This document shows positions 47,165 to 57,800 of a DNA stretch of 64,000 bases, one piece after another. Where the stretch lies: contig NZ_CP107799.1 in assembly GCF_041431135.1 (NCBI RefSeq), positions 5,146,001-5,210,000 of the forward strand, given 5' to 3'. The translations under genes and the position numbers were made by a program. Under the pieces are notes generated by a model. That model saw only the letters and a list, made by a program, of their open reading frames with translations, was not told the origin of the DNA and did no database searches. Numbering within the stretch: position 1 is the stretch's first letter; every line of letters starts with the position of its first letter. This DNA comes from Streptomyces sp. NBC_00554. Lineage in GTDB: Bacteria > Actinomycetota > Actinomycetes > Streptomycetales > Streptomycetaceae.

Positions 47165-48328
47165 GTGCACCTCGCCCCCACCGAGCGCCAGCAACGGCTG
47201 CGCGCCGAGCTCCGTACGTACTTCCGGGACCTGATGCCCGACGGTCCACCACCCGAGGACGACCCCGGGAGCCGGCGCGCGCTGCTGCGCCGTATCGGCG
47301 CCGACGGGATGCTCGGGCTCGGCTGGCCCGTCGCGTACGGCGGCCAAGGACGCGGCGCGGACGAGCAGTTCGTGTTCTTCGACGAGGCGTACCGGGCCGG
47401 CGCTCCCGTGTCGATGGTCACGCTGAACACCGTCGGGCCGACACTCATGAAGTACGGGAGCGAGGAACAGAAGGACTTCTTCCTGCCGCGCATCCTGAGC
47501 GGTGACCTCGTTTTCGCGATCGGTTACTCGGAGCCTTCGGCGGGGACGGATCTGGCCTCGCTCCGTACGCGCGCGGTGCGCGAGGGCGGGCACTGGGTGA
47601 TCGACGGGCAGAAGATCTTCACCTCCAACGCCCAGAACGCCGACTGGATCTGGCTCGCCTGCCGCACCGACCCGGACGCGCCCAAACACCAGGGCATCTC
47701 CATCATCCTCGTGCCCACTCAGGCGCCCGGCTTCTCGTGGACGCCGATCGAGACGGTGGGCGGGCAGACGACCACGGCCACGTACTACGACGGGATCCGC
47801 GTCCCCGCCGCGAACCTCATCGGCGAGGAGAACGGCGGCTGGGGGCTCATCACCAACCAGCTCAACCACGAGCGGGTCGCGCTCGCCGCGATCGGCATGC
47901 AGGCCGAGGACTTCTACGCGGCCGCGCTGAAGGCCGCCCGCACACCCGATCCAGTGACCGGTCGGCGTCGGGTTGACGAGCCGTGGGTGCGGTTTCAGCT
48001 GGCCGAGGCGCATGCCCTGATGGCGGCATCACGCCTGCTCAACTGGCGTTTGGTGGGGGATGTGGGGGCGGGCCGGCTGGCCCCGGGCGATGCGAGCGGC
48101 GTGAAAGTGGTGGGAACCGAATCGGCGGTCGCGGTGTACCGAATATGTCAGCAAATTGTCGGAGCGGACGCCCTGGTCCGCTCCGGTTCACCAGGGGCGT
48201 TCGGGGACGGCGAGCTGGAGCGGATGAACAGGGCGGCGCAGATCAACACGTTCGGGGGCGGGGTGAGCGAGGTGCAGCGGGAGATCGTGGCGACGATGCG
48301 GCTCGGGATGCGGAGGGGGCGGCGGTGA
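47165..48328 (+). CDS. acyl-CoA dehydrogenase (FadE29/ChsE2-like)
   Basis: A 387-residue flavoenzyme with N-terminal helical, middle beta and C-terminal helical domains. Landmarks: WPVAYGGQGRGADEQFVFFD, AIGYSEPSAGTDLASLRTRA (FAD/substrate region), GHWVIDGQKIFTSNAQNADW, and at the C-terminus INTFGGGVSEVQREIVATMR. Position and length match FadE29 in the mycobacterial igr operon, one half of an alpha2-beta2 dehydrogenase for the steroid 3-carbon side chain. The start is GTG 47165-47167 with GGGAGGG upstream; an in-frame ATG at 47108 lies in the operator. It overlaps the next gene as GTGA. Confidence 0.88.
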   Translation: MHLAPTERQQRLRAELRTYFRDLMPDGPPPEDDPGSRRALLRRIGADGMLGLGWPVAYGGQGRGADEQFVFFDEAYRAGAPVSMVTLNTVGPTLMKYGSEEQKDFFLPRILSGDLVFAIGYSEPSAGTDLASLRTRAVREGGHWVIDGQKIFTSNAQNADWIWLACRTDPDAPKHQGISIILVPTQAPGFSWTPIETVGGQTTTATYYDGIRVPAANLIGEENGGWGLITNQLNHERVALAAIGMQAEDFYAAALKAARTPDPVTGRRRVDEPWVRFQLAEAHALMAASRLLNWRLVGDVGAGRLAPGDASGVKVVGTESAVAVYRICQQIVGADALVRSGSPGAFGDGELERMNRAAQINTFGGGVSEVQREIVATMRLGMRRGRR

Positions 48329-49335
48329 GTGACGAGAACGACCACAGCGCTGAGAACGGCGAGAGCTACGAGATGGCGGTGCCGTCGCCGGCGTACGAGG
48401 AGCAGCTCAAGGCGTACGAAGGGCGTGCGGCCACCGTCGCGGGCGTGGGCAAGGACCCGGTCAACGAGCCGATGATCCGGCACTGGTGCGAGGCGATGGG
48501 CGACACCAATCCGGCGTACGCGGGGCCGGACGCCATGGCGCCGCCCACCATGCTCCAGGTGTGGACGATGGGCGGCCTCTCCGGGCACACGGGCCGTTCG
48601 GAGGCGTACGACGAGCTGTTCGCGCTCCTCGACGGCGCGGGGTACACCTCGGTGGTCGCCACCGACTGCGAGCAGGAGTATCTGCGCCCGCTGCGCCCCG
48701 GGGACGAGATCACCTTCGACGCGCTGATCGAGTCGGTCTCCGGGCGCAAGACCACCAAGCTGGGGACGGGGTACTTCGTCACGACTCGGATGGATGTGAG
48801 GGCGGGCGGGGAGCTCGCGGGGACTCACCGGTTCCGGATCCTCAAGTACGCACCGGCGCAGAGAAAGCAGAGGAAGCGGACGGAGCAGCCGAGTCCCAAG
48901 GACAGAACGAACCCCAAGAGCAGACGGCCACGGCCGGTGATCAACCGGGACAACGCCGGGTTCTGGGAGGGCGTGGCCCGGCACCAGCTGCTGATCCAGC
49001 GGTGCGCCGGCTGCAGGGTGCTGCGGTTTCCCTGGCTGCCGGGGTGCAACGCGTGCGGCTGCCTGGAGTGGGACACCGTCGAGGCGAGCGGGGACGGCAC
49101 GGTCTACTCGTACGTCGTCATGCACCACCCGCCCTTCCCTGCCTTCGACCCTCCCTATGCGGTCGGCCTGGTCGAACTGTCCGAGGGCGTGCGGATGGTG
49201 AGCAACGTGGTCGGGGTGCCGTACGACAAGGTGCGGATCGGGATGCCCGTGCGGCTCGAATTCCAGCGGTACGACGAGGAGTTGGAGCTGCCGGTCTTCC
49301 GGCCCGGTGGGACCGGCGAGGGTGGTGGAGGCTGA
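48325..49335 (+). CDS. chsH2: MaoC-like hydratase domain fused to DUF35 OB-fold domain (ChsH2-like)
   Basis: A 336-residue two-domain protein. Residues about 20-180 form a hot-dog MaoC-type domain (EPMIRHWCEAMGDTNPAY) in which the D-x4-H dyad is absent. After a basic linker comes a DUF35 part (about 200-330) with a zinc ribbon (CAGCRVLRFPWLPGCNACGC) and an OB fold. This is the exact architecture of mycobacterial ChsH2, which pairs with ChsH1 (here 50515-50925) as a heteromeric enoyl-CoA hydratase; its DUF35 part recruits the Ltp2 aldolase. The GTG start overlaps the upstream stop. Confidence 0.9.
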   Translation: MSDENDHSAENGESYEMAVPSPAYEEQLKAYEGRAATVAGVGKDPVNEPMIRHWCEAMGDTNPAYAGPDAMAPPTMLQVWTMGGLSGHTGRSEAYDELFALLDGAGYTSVVATDCEQEYLRPLRPGDEITFDALIESVSGRKTTKLGTGYFVTTRMDVRAGGELAGTHRFRILKYAPAQRKQRKRTEQPSPKDRTNPKSRRPRPVINRDNAGFWEGVARHQLLIQRCAGCRVLRFPWLPGCNACGCLEWDTVEASGDGTVYSYVVMHHPPFPAFDPPYAVGLVELSEGVRMVSNVVGVPYDKVRIGMPVRLEFQRYDEELELPVFRPGGTGEGGGG

Positions 49336-49336
49336 C

Positions 49337-50437
49337 ATGGACTTCACGCCCACGGAGGAGCAGGCGGCCGCCTGTGACCTGGCCGCGCGGATCTTCGGCG
49401 ACCTCTCCACGCACGAGAGGCTCACCGCGGCCGGGACCGGCAGCGACGCCGAGTTGTGGAAGGCACTGTGCGCGGCCGGGCTCGTGACGGCCGTGACGGA
49501 CATAGGGCTGCTCGGCCTGGTGCTGCTCCTGGAGGAGCAGGGGCGCACCACGGCCCAGGTGCCGTTCGCGGCGAGTTGTGTCTATGGGCTGCTTGCGGTG
49601 ACGGCTCACGGTTCACGGGAGCAGCGGGAGCGGCTGCTGCCGGGGATCGGGGACGGGACGGTGGTGGTGAGCGGGGCGATTTCTGCGCCGGGTGCCGTAC
49701 GGGCCGGATCCCAGGGGAAGTTGAGCGGCATAGTCCCTGTGGTGCCCTGGTTGCGGGACGCCACCCATGTGCTCGTCGCGGACGACCGGCGCCGGCTGTG
49801 GCTGGTGCGGACCGCCGAGGCGACGTGCGAGCCGGTGGAGCTGACGGCGCCCTGGTCGGCGGGGCGAATGACGCTGGACGGGACGCCGGCCGAGCGGCTC
49901 GGCGGCGCAGCGGGGGAGGAGTCCTCCGGCGGCACGGCAGTGGAGGCGATCTCCGGGGGTGCGTACGACCACGTACTGGCCACGTACGACGACGTACTGG
50001 CCACCGCGAGGACCGCCTTCGCGGGGCTGCAAGCCGGGGTGTGCGCGGGCTCGCTGGCCCGAGCCGTGGAGCACACCAACACGCGCGAGCAGTTCGGGCG
50101 GCCGCTCGCCGCCAAGCAGGGGGTCCAACTCCGGGCAGCCGACGCGTACATGGACACCGAGGCGATACGGGTGACGGCGTACGAGGCGGCCTGGCGTCGC
50201 GACGAGGGGCTGCCGTACGCGACACACGCACTGACCGCCGCCTGGTGGGCGTCGGAGGCGGGCCGCCGGGTGGTGCACGCGGGTCAGCATCTGCACGGCG
50301 GGACGGGGGCCGACCTGGAGCATCCCGTGCACCGGCACTTCCTGTGGGGGAGGCAGCTGGACGCGTATCTGGGATGCGGGAGCGAAGTACTCCAGGAACT
50401 GGGGGAGTTGATCGTGAGAGGGGAGGGGGAGGCATGA
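49337..50437 (+). CDS. acyl-CoA dehydrogenase (FadE28/ChsE1-like)
   Basis: A 366-residue member of the acyl-CoA dehydrogenase family with a less typical sequence: MDFTPTEEQAAACDLAARIF, LGLVLLLEEQGRTTAQVPFA, then a weakly conserved middle domain, and the C-terminal helical part with EHTNTREQFGRPLAAKQGVQ and GGTGADLEHPVHRHFLWG. It is the likely second subunit of the dehydrogenase with the gene at 47165. The start is ATG 49337-49339, 1 nt after the ChsH2-like stop, with GGTGGAGG upstream. Confidence 0.86.
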   Translation: MDFTPTEEQAAACDLAARIFGDLSTHERLTAAGTGSDAELWKALCAAGLVTAVTDIGLLGLVLLLEEQGRTTAQVPFAASCVYGLLAVTAHGSREQRERLLPGIGDGTVVVSGAISAPGAVRAGSQGKLSGIVPVVPWLRDATHVLVADDRRRLWLVRTAEATCEPVELTAPWSAGRMTLDGTPAERLGGAAGEESSGGTAVEAISGGAYDHVLATYDDVLATARTAFAGLQAGVCAGSLARAVEHTNTREQFGRPLAAKQGVQLRAADAYMDTEAIRVTAYEAAWRRDEGLPYATHALTAAWWASEAGRRVVHAGQHLHGGTGADLEHPVHRHFLWGRQLDAYLGCGSEVLQELGELIVRGEGEA

Positions 50438-50514
50438 GGGCCGGGGGTGCGTGGGCCGGAGGCGTGAGAGCGAGAGCCGGAGATGCGAAGGGCACAGATG
50501 AGGGGGCGGATGAC

Positions 50515-50925
50515 ATGAGGGCCGACGAGGTGAGGGTCGGCGACGCGCTGCCACCGCTGGAGATCGAGGTCACGCGCACGCTGATCGTGGCCGGGGCGAT
50601 CGCGTCCCGGGACTACCAGGACGTGCACCACGACGCGGAGCTGGCGCGGCAGAAGGGCTCCCCCGACATCTTCATGAACATCCTGACCACCAATGGCCTG
50701 GTCGGTCGGTACATCACCGACCACTTCGGCCCGGACGCGGTCCTGCGCAAGGTGGCCATACGGCTCGGAGCGCCCAACTACCCCGGCGACACGATGGTGT
50801 TGACCGGCTCGGTCGAGGGGATCGCGGGCGGCACGGCGACGGTGCGGGTCGTCGGGGCGAATGGCATCGGCAGACATGTGACCGGGACGGTGACGGTCAC
50901 CCTTCCGCCCGGGGAGACCTCATGA
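50515..50925 (+). CDS. chsH1: MaoC family dehydratase (ChsH1-like)
   Basis: A 136-residue single hot-dog enoyl-CoA hydratase subunit. The catalytic dyad is present in IASRDYQDVHHDAELARQKG (Asp and His), followed by IFMNILTTNGLVGRYITDHF. It supplies the active site that the ChsH2-like partner lacks. An upstream ATG at 50434-50436 overlaps the previous stop (ATGA) and has a strong GGGAGGGGGAGG site, but the 27 extra codons have A or T in about a third of third positions, unlike real genes here, so ATG 50515 is preferred. It overlaps the next gene by 4 nt. Confidence 0.85.
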   Translation: MRADEVRVGDALPPLEIEVTRTLIVAGAIASRDYQDVHHDAELARQKGSPDIFMNILTTNGLVGRYITDHFGPDAVLRKVAIRLGAPNYPGDTMVLTGSVEGIAGGTATVRVVGANGIGRHVTGTVTVTLPPGETS

Positions 50926-52091
50926 GCGTACGGACGCGGGACACCCTCGGCGGGCGGGCGGCGATCGTCGGGATCGGCGCCACCGAGTTCTCCAAGGACT
51001 CCGGGCGCAGTGAGCTGCGGCTGGCCGTGGAGGCGGTGCGGGCCGCGCTCGACGACGCGGGGCTGACACCCGGGGACGTGGACGGGATGGTCACGTTCAC
51101 GATGGACACCAGCCCGGAGATCACCGTCGCCCAGGCGGCCGGAATGGGGGAGCTGTCCTTCTTCTCACGCGTCCACTACGGAGGCGGGGCGGCCTGCGCG
51201 ACCGTCCAGCAGGCGGCGCTCGCGGTGGCGACCGGGGTGGCCGAAGTGGTGGTCTGCTACCGGGCGTTCAACGAGCGGTCGGGGCGGAGATTCGGTTCCG
51301 GGGTGCAGCAGCGGGAGCCGTCGGCGGAGGGGGCGGCGCTCGGGTGGGCCCTGCCGTTCGGGCTGCTCACACCCGCGTCCTGGGTGGCGATGGCGGCCCA
51401 GCGGTATCTGCACACGTACGGGCTGACGCCGGAAGCGTTCGGCCATGTCGCCGTGGTGGACCGGAAGTACGCGGCGACGAACCCGGCGGCCTACTTCCAC
51501 GGCAGACCGATCACGCTCGACGAGCACGCGGCCTCGCGGTGGATCGTGGAGCCGCTGCGGCTGCTCGACTGCTGCCAGGAGACGGACGGCGGCCAGGCGC
51601 TGGTGGTCACCTCCGTGGAGCGGGCCCGCGATCTGCCCCATCCCCCCGCGGTGATCGCGGCCGCCGCCCAGGGCGCCGGCCGCGCACAGGAACAGATGAC
51701 CAGCTTCTACCGGGACGACCTGTCAGGGCTGCCGGAGATGGGGGTAGTGGCACGCCAACTGTGGCGGACGGCCGGGCTGGCGCCGGCGGACATCGACGTC
51801 GGGATTCTCTACGACCACTTCACGCCGTTCGTGCTGATGCAGCTGGAGGAGTTCGGGTTCTGCGCACCGGGGCAGGCCGCGGACTTCGTCGCAGAGGAGC
51901 GGCTGCCGCTCAACACGCACGGGGGACAGCTCGGGGAGGCGTATCTGCACGGGATGAACGGAGTGGCGGAGGCGGTAAGACAGCTGCGGGGCACCGCCGT
52001 GAACCAGATACCGGGTGCCTGCCACACCCTCGTTACCGCGGGTACCGGGGTTCCCACGTCGGGGTTGATCCTGGGGGCGGACAGGCCCTAG
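50922..52091 (+). CDS. ltp2: lipid-transfer protein/thiolase-fold aldolase (Ltp2-like)
   Basis: A 389-residue thiolase-superfamily protein (nonspecific lipid-transfer type): AAIVGIGATEFSKDSGRSEL, VHYGGGAACATVQQAALAVA, VVVCYRAFNERSGRRFG, FLMQ-type region GILYDHFTPFVLMQLEEFGF and NTHGGQLGEAYLHGMNG. In mycobacteria Ltp2 works with the DUF35 part of ChsH2 as a retro-aldolase that removes the last three carbons of the cholesterol side chain as propionyl-CoA. The same neighbours here argue for the same step on a steroid or similar side chain. ATG overlaps the ChsH1-like stop (ATGA). Last gene of the operon. Confidence 0.88.
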   Translation: MSVRTRDTLGGRAAIVGIGATEFSKDSGRSELRLAVEAVRAALDDAGLTPGDVDGMVTFTMDTSPEITVAQAAGMGELSFFSRVHYGGGAACATVQQAALAVATGVAEVVVCYRAFNERSGRRFGSGVQQREPSAEGAALGWALPFGLLTPASWVAMAAQRYLHTYGLTPEAFGHVAVVDRKYAATNPAAYFHGRPITLDEHAASRWIVEPLRLLDCCQETDGGQALVVTSVERARDLPHPPAVIAAAAQGAGRAQEQMTSFYRDDLSGLPEMGVVARQLWRTAGLAPADIDVGILYDHFTPFVLMQLEEFGFCAPGQAADFVAEERLPLNTHGGQLGEAYLHGMNGVAEAVRQLRGTAVNQIPGACHTLVTAGTGVPTSGLILGADRP

Positions 52092-52207
52092 AACGCCCGG
52101 CTTCGGCGGAGGTGACTCGCGGAGACGGGCACTGCCCCGCGTACTACCGTCGTACTCGTCTCTCAGGGGTGAACCCTCAGGGCGCAGGACCCGCTCGTCC
52201 ACCTTCA

Positions 52208-52232
52208 GGAGGTGGGGGCAACCCCCCTCCTA
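52208..52232. terminator. hairpin between the igr-like operon and the sigma gene
   Basis: AGGAGG-T-GGGGG and CCCCC-CCTCCT around a CAA loop. No T run. It lies 117 bp after the Ltp2-like stop. Confidence 0.5.
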
Positions 52233-52305
52233 CAACCTGAGGCGGACAAGGCTTCGGGACCTGCGGCCGATCCGCGAGAGCAGGGCTCGATCCTAGCGTG
52301 GAGCC

Positions 52306-52860
52306 ATGACCACACCCGTCTGCACCAGCGCTTCGAACGCCGCGACGCGGACCCTTCCGTACGCGCCTTACCCGTCGTTCGCGTCGTACGTGAGGGCCCG
52401 CCAGCCGGTGCTGCTGCGTACCGCCCGGTCGCTGACCGCGAACCCGTGCGATGCCGAGGACCTGTTGCAGACCGCACTCACCAAGACGTATGTCGCGTGG
52501 GAGCGGATCGAGGACCACCGGGCCCTCGACGGTTATGTACGGCGGGCGCTGCTGAACACGCGGACGTCGCAGTGGCGCAAGCGCAAGGTCGACGAGTTCG
52601 CCTGCGATGAGCTGCCGGAGCCGGAGGGGGCGCCCGTCGGGGACCCCGCCGAGCAGCAGGCGCTGCACGACGCGATGTGGCGGGCGATCATGAAGCTGCC
52701 GGCGCGACAGCGGGCAATGGTCGTCCTGCGGTACTACGAGGACCTGAGCGAGGTGCAGACGGCGGAGGTGCTCGGTGTCTCCGTCGGGACGGTGAAGTCG
52801 GCGGTGTCGAGGGCGCTGGGCAAGCTGCGGGAGGACCCTGAGCTGGAGCCCGTCCGGTAG
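52306..52860 (+). CDS. SigE-family ECF RNA polymerase sigma factor
   Basis: A 184-residue sigma factor. Region 2 (about 25-95): YVRARQPVLLRTARSLTANP, CDAEDLLQTALTKTYVAWER and GYVRRALLNTRTSQWRKRK. Region 4 (about 125-180): LPARQRAMVVLRYYEDLSEV and VLGVSVGTVKSAVSRALGKL. No anti-sigma gene is adjacent, and there is no N- or C-terminal extension. The start MTTPVCTSAS is ATG 52306-52308. It stands alone between the igr-like operon and the acyl-CoA synthetase gene; its target promoters are unknown. Confidence 0.93.
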   Translation: MTTPVCTSASNAATRTLPYAPYPSFASYVRARQPVLLRTARSLTANPCDAEDLLQTALTKTYVAWERIEDHRALDGYVRRALLNTRTSQWRKRKVDEFACDELPEPEGAPVGDPAEQQALHDAMWRAIMKLPARQRAMVVLRYYEDLSEVQTAEVLGVSVGTVKSAVSRALGKLREDPELEPVR

Positions 52861-52975
52861 CGACCCCGGATCCTGGGACGGCGTCGGCCTTCCTCCTCGA
52901 CATCCGTCCCGATTGCCTGCCCTCTGGACCTCCGAAAGATCACCACGGCCTGATCGATCATCCCGGGTACTAGTG

Positions 52976-52993
52976 ACATACCACGCGGTATGT
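52976..52993. promoter_or_regulatory. 18-bp perfect palindrome, operator candidate of the acyl-CoA synthetase gene
   Basis: ACATACC-N4-GGTATGT, centred 70 bp before the GTG start at 53054. The size and symmetry fit a TetR-family fatty-acid regulator. Confidence 0.6.
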
Positions 52994-53053
52994 GCGCAGA
53001 ATCAGCCCAACCCTTACCACCGCGTAGGCAATGTCGCCCCCGGGAGGAACGCC

Positions 53054-54706
<1,653 letters not shown>

Positions 54707-54713
54707 GGCTCGT

Positions 54714-54763
54714 ATACGGGGCTTGGGCGGTGTTTCACGTGAAACACCGCCCAAGCCCCGTAT
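54714..54763. terminator. 50-bp perfect palindrome between convergent genes (terminator carrying parS)
   Basis: Two arms of 25 bp with no spacer: from ATACGGGGCTTGGGC inward to TTTCAC and back out through GTGAAA to GCCCAAGCCCCGTAT. It begins 8 bp after the acyl-CoA synthetase stop and ends 48 bp before the stop of the convergent pseudo-kinase gene, so it is placed to terminate both. Confidence 0.85.
54731..54746. promoter_or_regulatory. parS centromere site
   Basis: TGTTTCACGTGAAACA, an exact match to the bacterial parS consensus bound by ParB. It sits at the exact centre of the 50-bp palindrome. Streptomyces have about twenty such sites around oriC, so the window should lie in the origin-proximal part of the chromosome. 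Confidence 0.93.
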
Positions 54764-54811
54764 GTACGACGTCAGTTCGCGCCCCGATGCGTGCCCGGCG
54801 CGGTGGGTCGG

Positions 54812-57800
54812 TCAGTTCGTGCCGATCCGCGCCAGCAGGTCCACGATCCGCTCCTGCACCTCGGCGCTCGTCGAGCGCTCCGCCAGGAACAGGACCGACT
54901 CCCCCGAGGCCAGCCGCGGCAGCTCGGCCTGGTCGACGGCGGCGGTGTAGACGACGAGCGGCGTGCGGTTCAACTGCCCGTTCGCACGCAGCCAGTCGAC
55001 GATTCCGGCCTGGCGACGGCGTACCTGCATCAGGTCCATCACCACCAGGTTCGGCCGCATCTGCGAGGCCAGCGTCACCGCGTCCGCGTCGGTCGACGCC
55101 CGCGCGACCTGCATCCCACGCCGTTCCAGCGTCGCCGTGAGCGCGAGCGAGATCTCCGCGTGCTCCTCGATGAGCAGCACGCGCGGCGGGTGCTGCTCCG
55201 AGTCCCGAGGCGCCAGGGCCTTCAGGAGTACGGCGGGATCGGCGCCGTACGCCGCCTCGCGCGTCGCCTGCCCGAGTCCCGCCGTCACCAGGACGGGCAC
55301 CTCGGCGGCGACAGCGGCCTGGCGCAGCGACTGGAGCGCCGTGCGCGTGATCGGCCCGGTCAGCGGGTCGACGAAGAGCGCGGCCGGGAAGGCGGCGATC
55401 TGCGAGTCGACCTCCTCGCGCGAGTGCACGATCACGGGCCGGTAGCCGCGGTCGCTCAGCGCCTGCTGGGTCATGACGTCCGGCGCGGGCCACACGAGCA
55501 GGCGCCGCGGGTTGTCCAGCGGCTCCGGCGGCAGTTCGTCGTCCATCGGCTGCGGACGCGGCTGGTCGGCGACCTCGACGGCACCGCCGGGACCGTCGAG
55601 CGGCTCGGGGCCTTCGTCGGCATTCTCGTCCGGGGCTCCTATGGCGTACGACCGTCCGGCGCCCTCGGTGGCTCCGGCCAGCCGCGACCCGGGGGCCTGC
55701 CCGCCCTGCGGGTGCGGCCGAGCCGCCGTCTCCGGGCGCTCGGCGGTCGGCTCGGGGGGTGTGCCGAGCTTGCGACGACGGCCGCCGCCGTTGGTCTGGT
55801 GCGGGGGAGGCGTCGGGGACTGAGGCTGCGTCTGCGCCTTCGCCTGGGGGGCCTGCGGCTGGTTCGGGGCGGGCTGGCGGCCGAACGGTACGCCCTGACC
55901 GAGCGTCCGCACGCTGATGCCGCGGGCCTGCGTCGAGTTGGGGTCGACAGGGGCCGCGGCCTCGGCGGGCAGCGGCTGAGCGACACGCGGCTGGGCGGGG
56001 CGCTCGGGCGGGAGGGCGGTGCTGGGGGCGCCGGGGGTGCTCGGCGCGACTTGAATCGGTGTTCCGGGCTGTGCCGGTGCCGTTCCGGGCTGTGCCGGGG
56101 TCCCGGCGCCGGGTGCGTCTTGGGCGTTCGGGTTCGCGTTCGGGTTGGCGTTCGCGTTCGGCCAGGGCTGCGGGGCGGGGACGCCGCCTGCGGGGGTCTC
56201 GGTGTTGCCGGGCCACGGTGCCGGTGCCGGAGTGGCGACGGGCTGGGCCGTGGCGGCGGCAGCGGCCGACGCGGGTACGGGCTGCCCGGCGGGGGCCGCG
56301 CCCGGAACCGCCTGTGCCGGAACTGCCTGCGCAGGAACTCCCTGTGCCGGAACCCCTTGTGCAGGTGTCCCCGCCGCACCCTGCTGCACCGGAGTCCGTA
56401 CCGCGCGCCGCCGTCCCGTCGGGCTGGAAACGGGGTGCGGCTGGGGCGGGGTGTGATCGTCGGCCGGGTCGTGCAGCATCGTGTCGTGGCGGCCGTCGTC
56501 GGTCTGGCCGTGCGGGACTCCGGCGGCTTCGGCCTGCTGGAGGCGCTGCTGGGCCTGCTGCTGAGCCTCGATGTACTCGGGGGAGCGGTCCGCCTCCGCG
56601 GGCGGCAGAGCGAACACCGTACGGGCGCCCGCGTCCTGAGTGGCGGCACGCTCGGCCGAGGCGGCCAGCGCACGCCGACGCCGTCCGGCCGACGGCGCCC
56701 CGTCCGCGGAGACACCGGCGTCGGCAGTCCCCTGCGCGCTCACCGCGTTCTGCGTACTGGGCGTACTCGGAGCCGCGGGCAACGCCGGAGGCAGCGCGTG
56801 CTGTTCGCCGCCCTGCCGCGCGCGCCGCCCGGAAGGCACGGGCACTCCCTGTGCGGACACCGGCACCCCCTGCGGAGGCACCGTCCCGCCCAGCCCCGTA
56901 CCCGCGGCCGCGGTCCCCGCATGCTCGCCCGCCATGACGACCGCGCCCTCGGAGGCGCCGCCGGCCGCACCACCGGCGACCTTGTCGGCCGAGCCCTCGA
57001 CCGGGCTCGGCCGCCCGCGCCGCCGCCCGGTACCACCGGAGCCGGAGGCCCCACCGTCGCCGGGACCCTCGCCTCCCGTCCCTTGCGCCGGAACCGCGAC
57101 CTCGTCGGCCGAGCCGGCCGCCCGCTCCTCCGCCGTACGCCGCCGCCGACGCCCGGTGGGCGCAGCGGAGCCGTCGGCAGGAGCAGTGACAGAGTCGCCG
57201 CCGGGGGCCGGGTCGGACTCCCCCGCGACCTCGCTCTCCAGGAAGGCGTCCACGGAGGACCGCCGGGCCCGCCGCCTGCCGCCGCCCTGGGGGGAGGCCG
57301 GCTCGGGAAGGGCGAGCTCGGAGCCGGTCACAGCGCCGGCCGGGACCGCACCGGCCCCGCCCCCGATCGGCACCTCCAGCACGAACGCGCTGCCGCTCAT
57401 TCCCGGCACCTCGTGCGTCTGCAGCACGCCGCCGTGCGCGCGCACCGTCCCGCGCACGATCGGCTCATGCACCGGGTCTCCCCCGGCGTACGGCCCGCGC
57501 ACCTCGATGCGTACGACCTCACCGCGCTGCGCCGCCGCCACGACGACGGTGTTGTCCATGTAACCGCCCGCGGACACGGGCGCGTTGCCGGTGGCGTCGA
57601 CTCCGGCGACGTCCGCGATGAGATGCGCGAGCGCGTTCGCCAGCCGCTGCGGGTCGACCTCGGCCTCGATGGGCGGCGCGTGTACGGCGAACTGCACGCG
57701 TCCGGGCCCGATCAGTTCGACGGCGCCTTCGACACCGGCCGCGACGACCGCGTCGAGCATCACGTTCGTACGGGAGATCTCCTCGGCCCCGGAGTCGAGC

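Noticed and set aside
50434..50514. N-terminal extension of the ChsH1-like protein from ATG 50434
   Set aside because: Although well placed for translation, its third codon positions are A or T in about a third of cases and the residues are not like the family; kept only as an alternative start.
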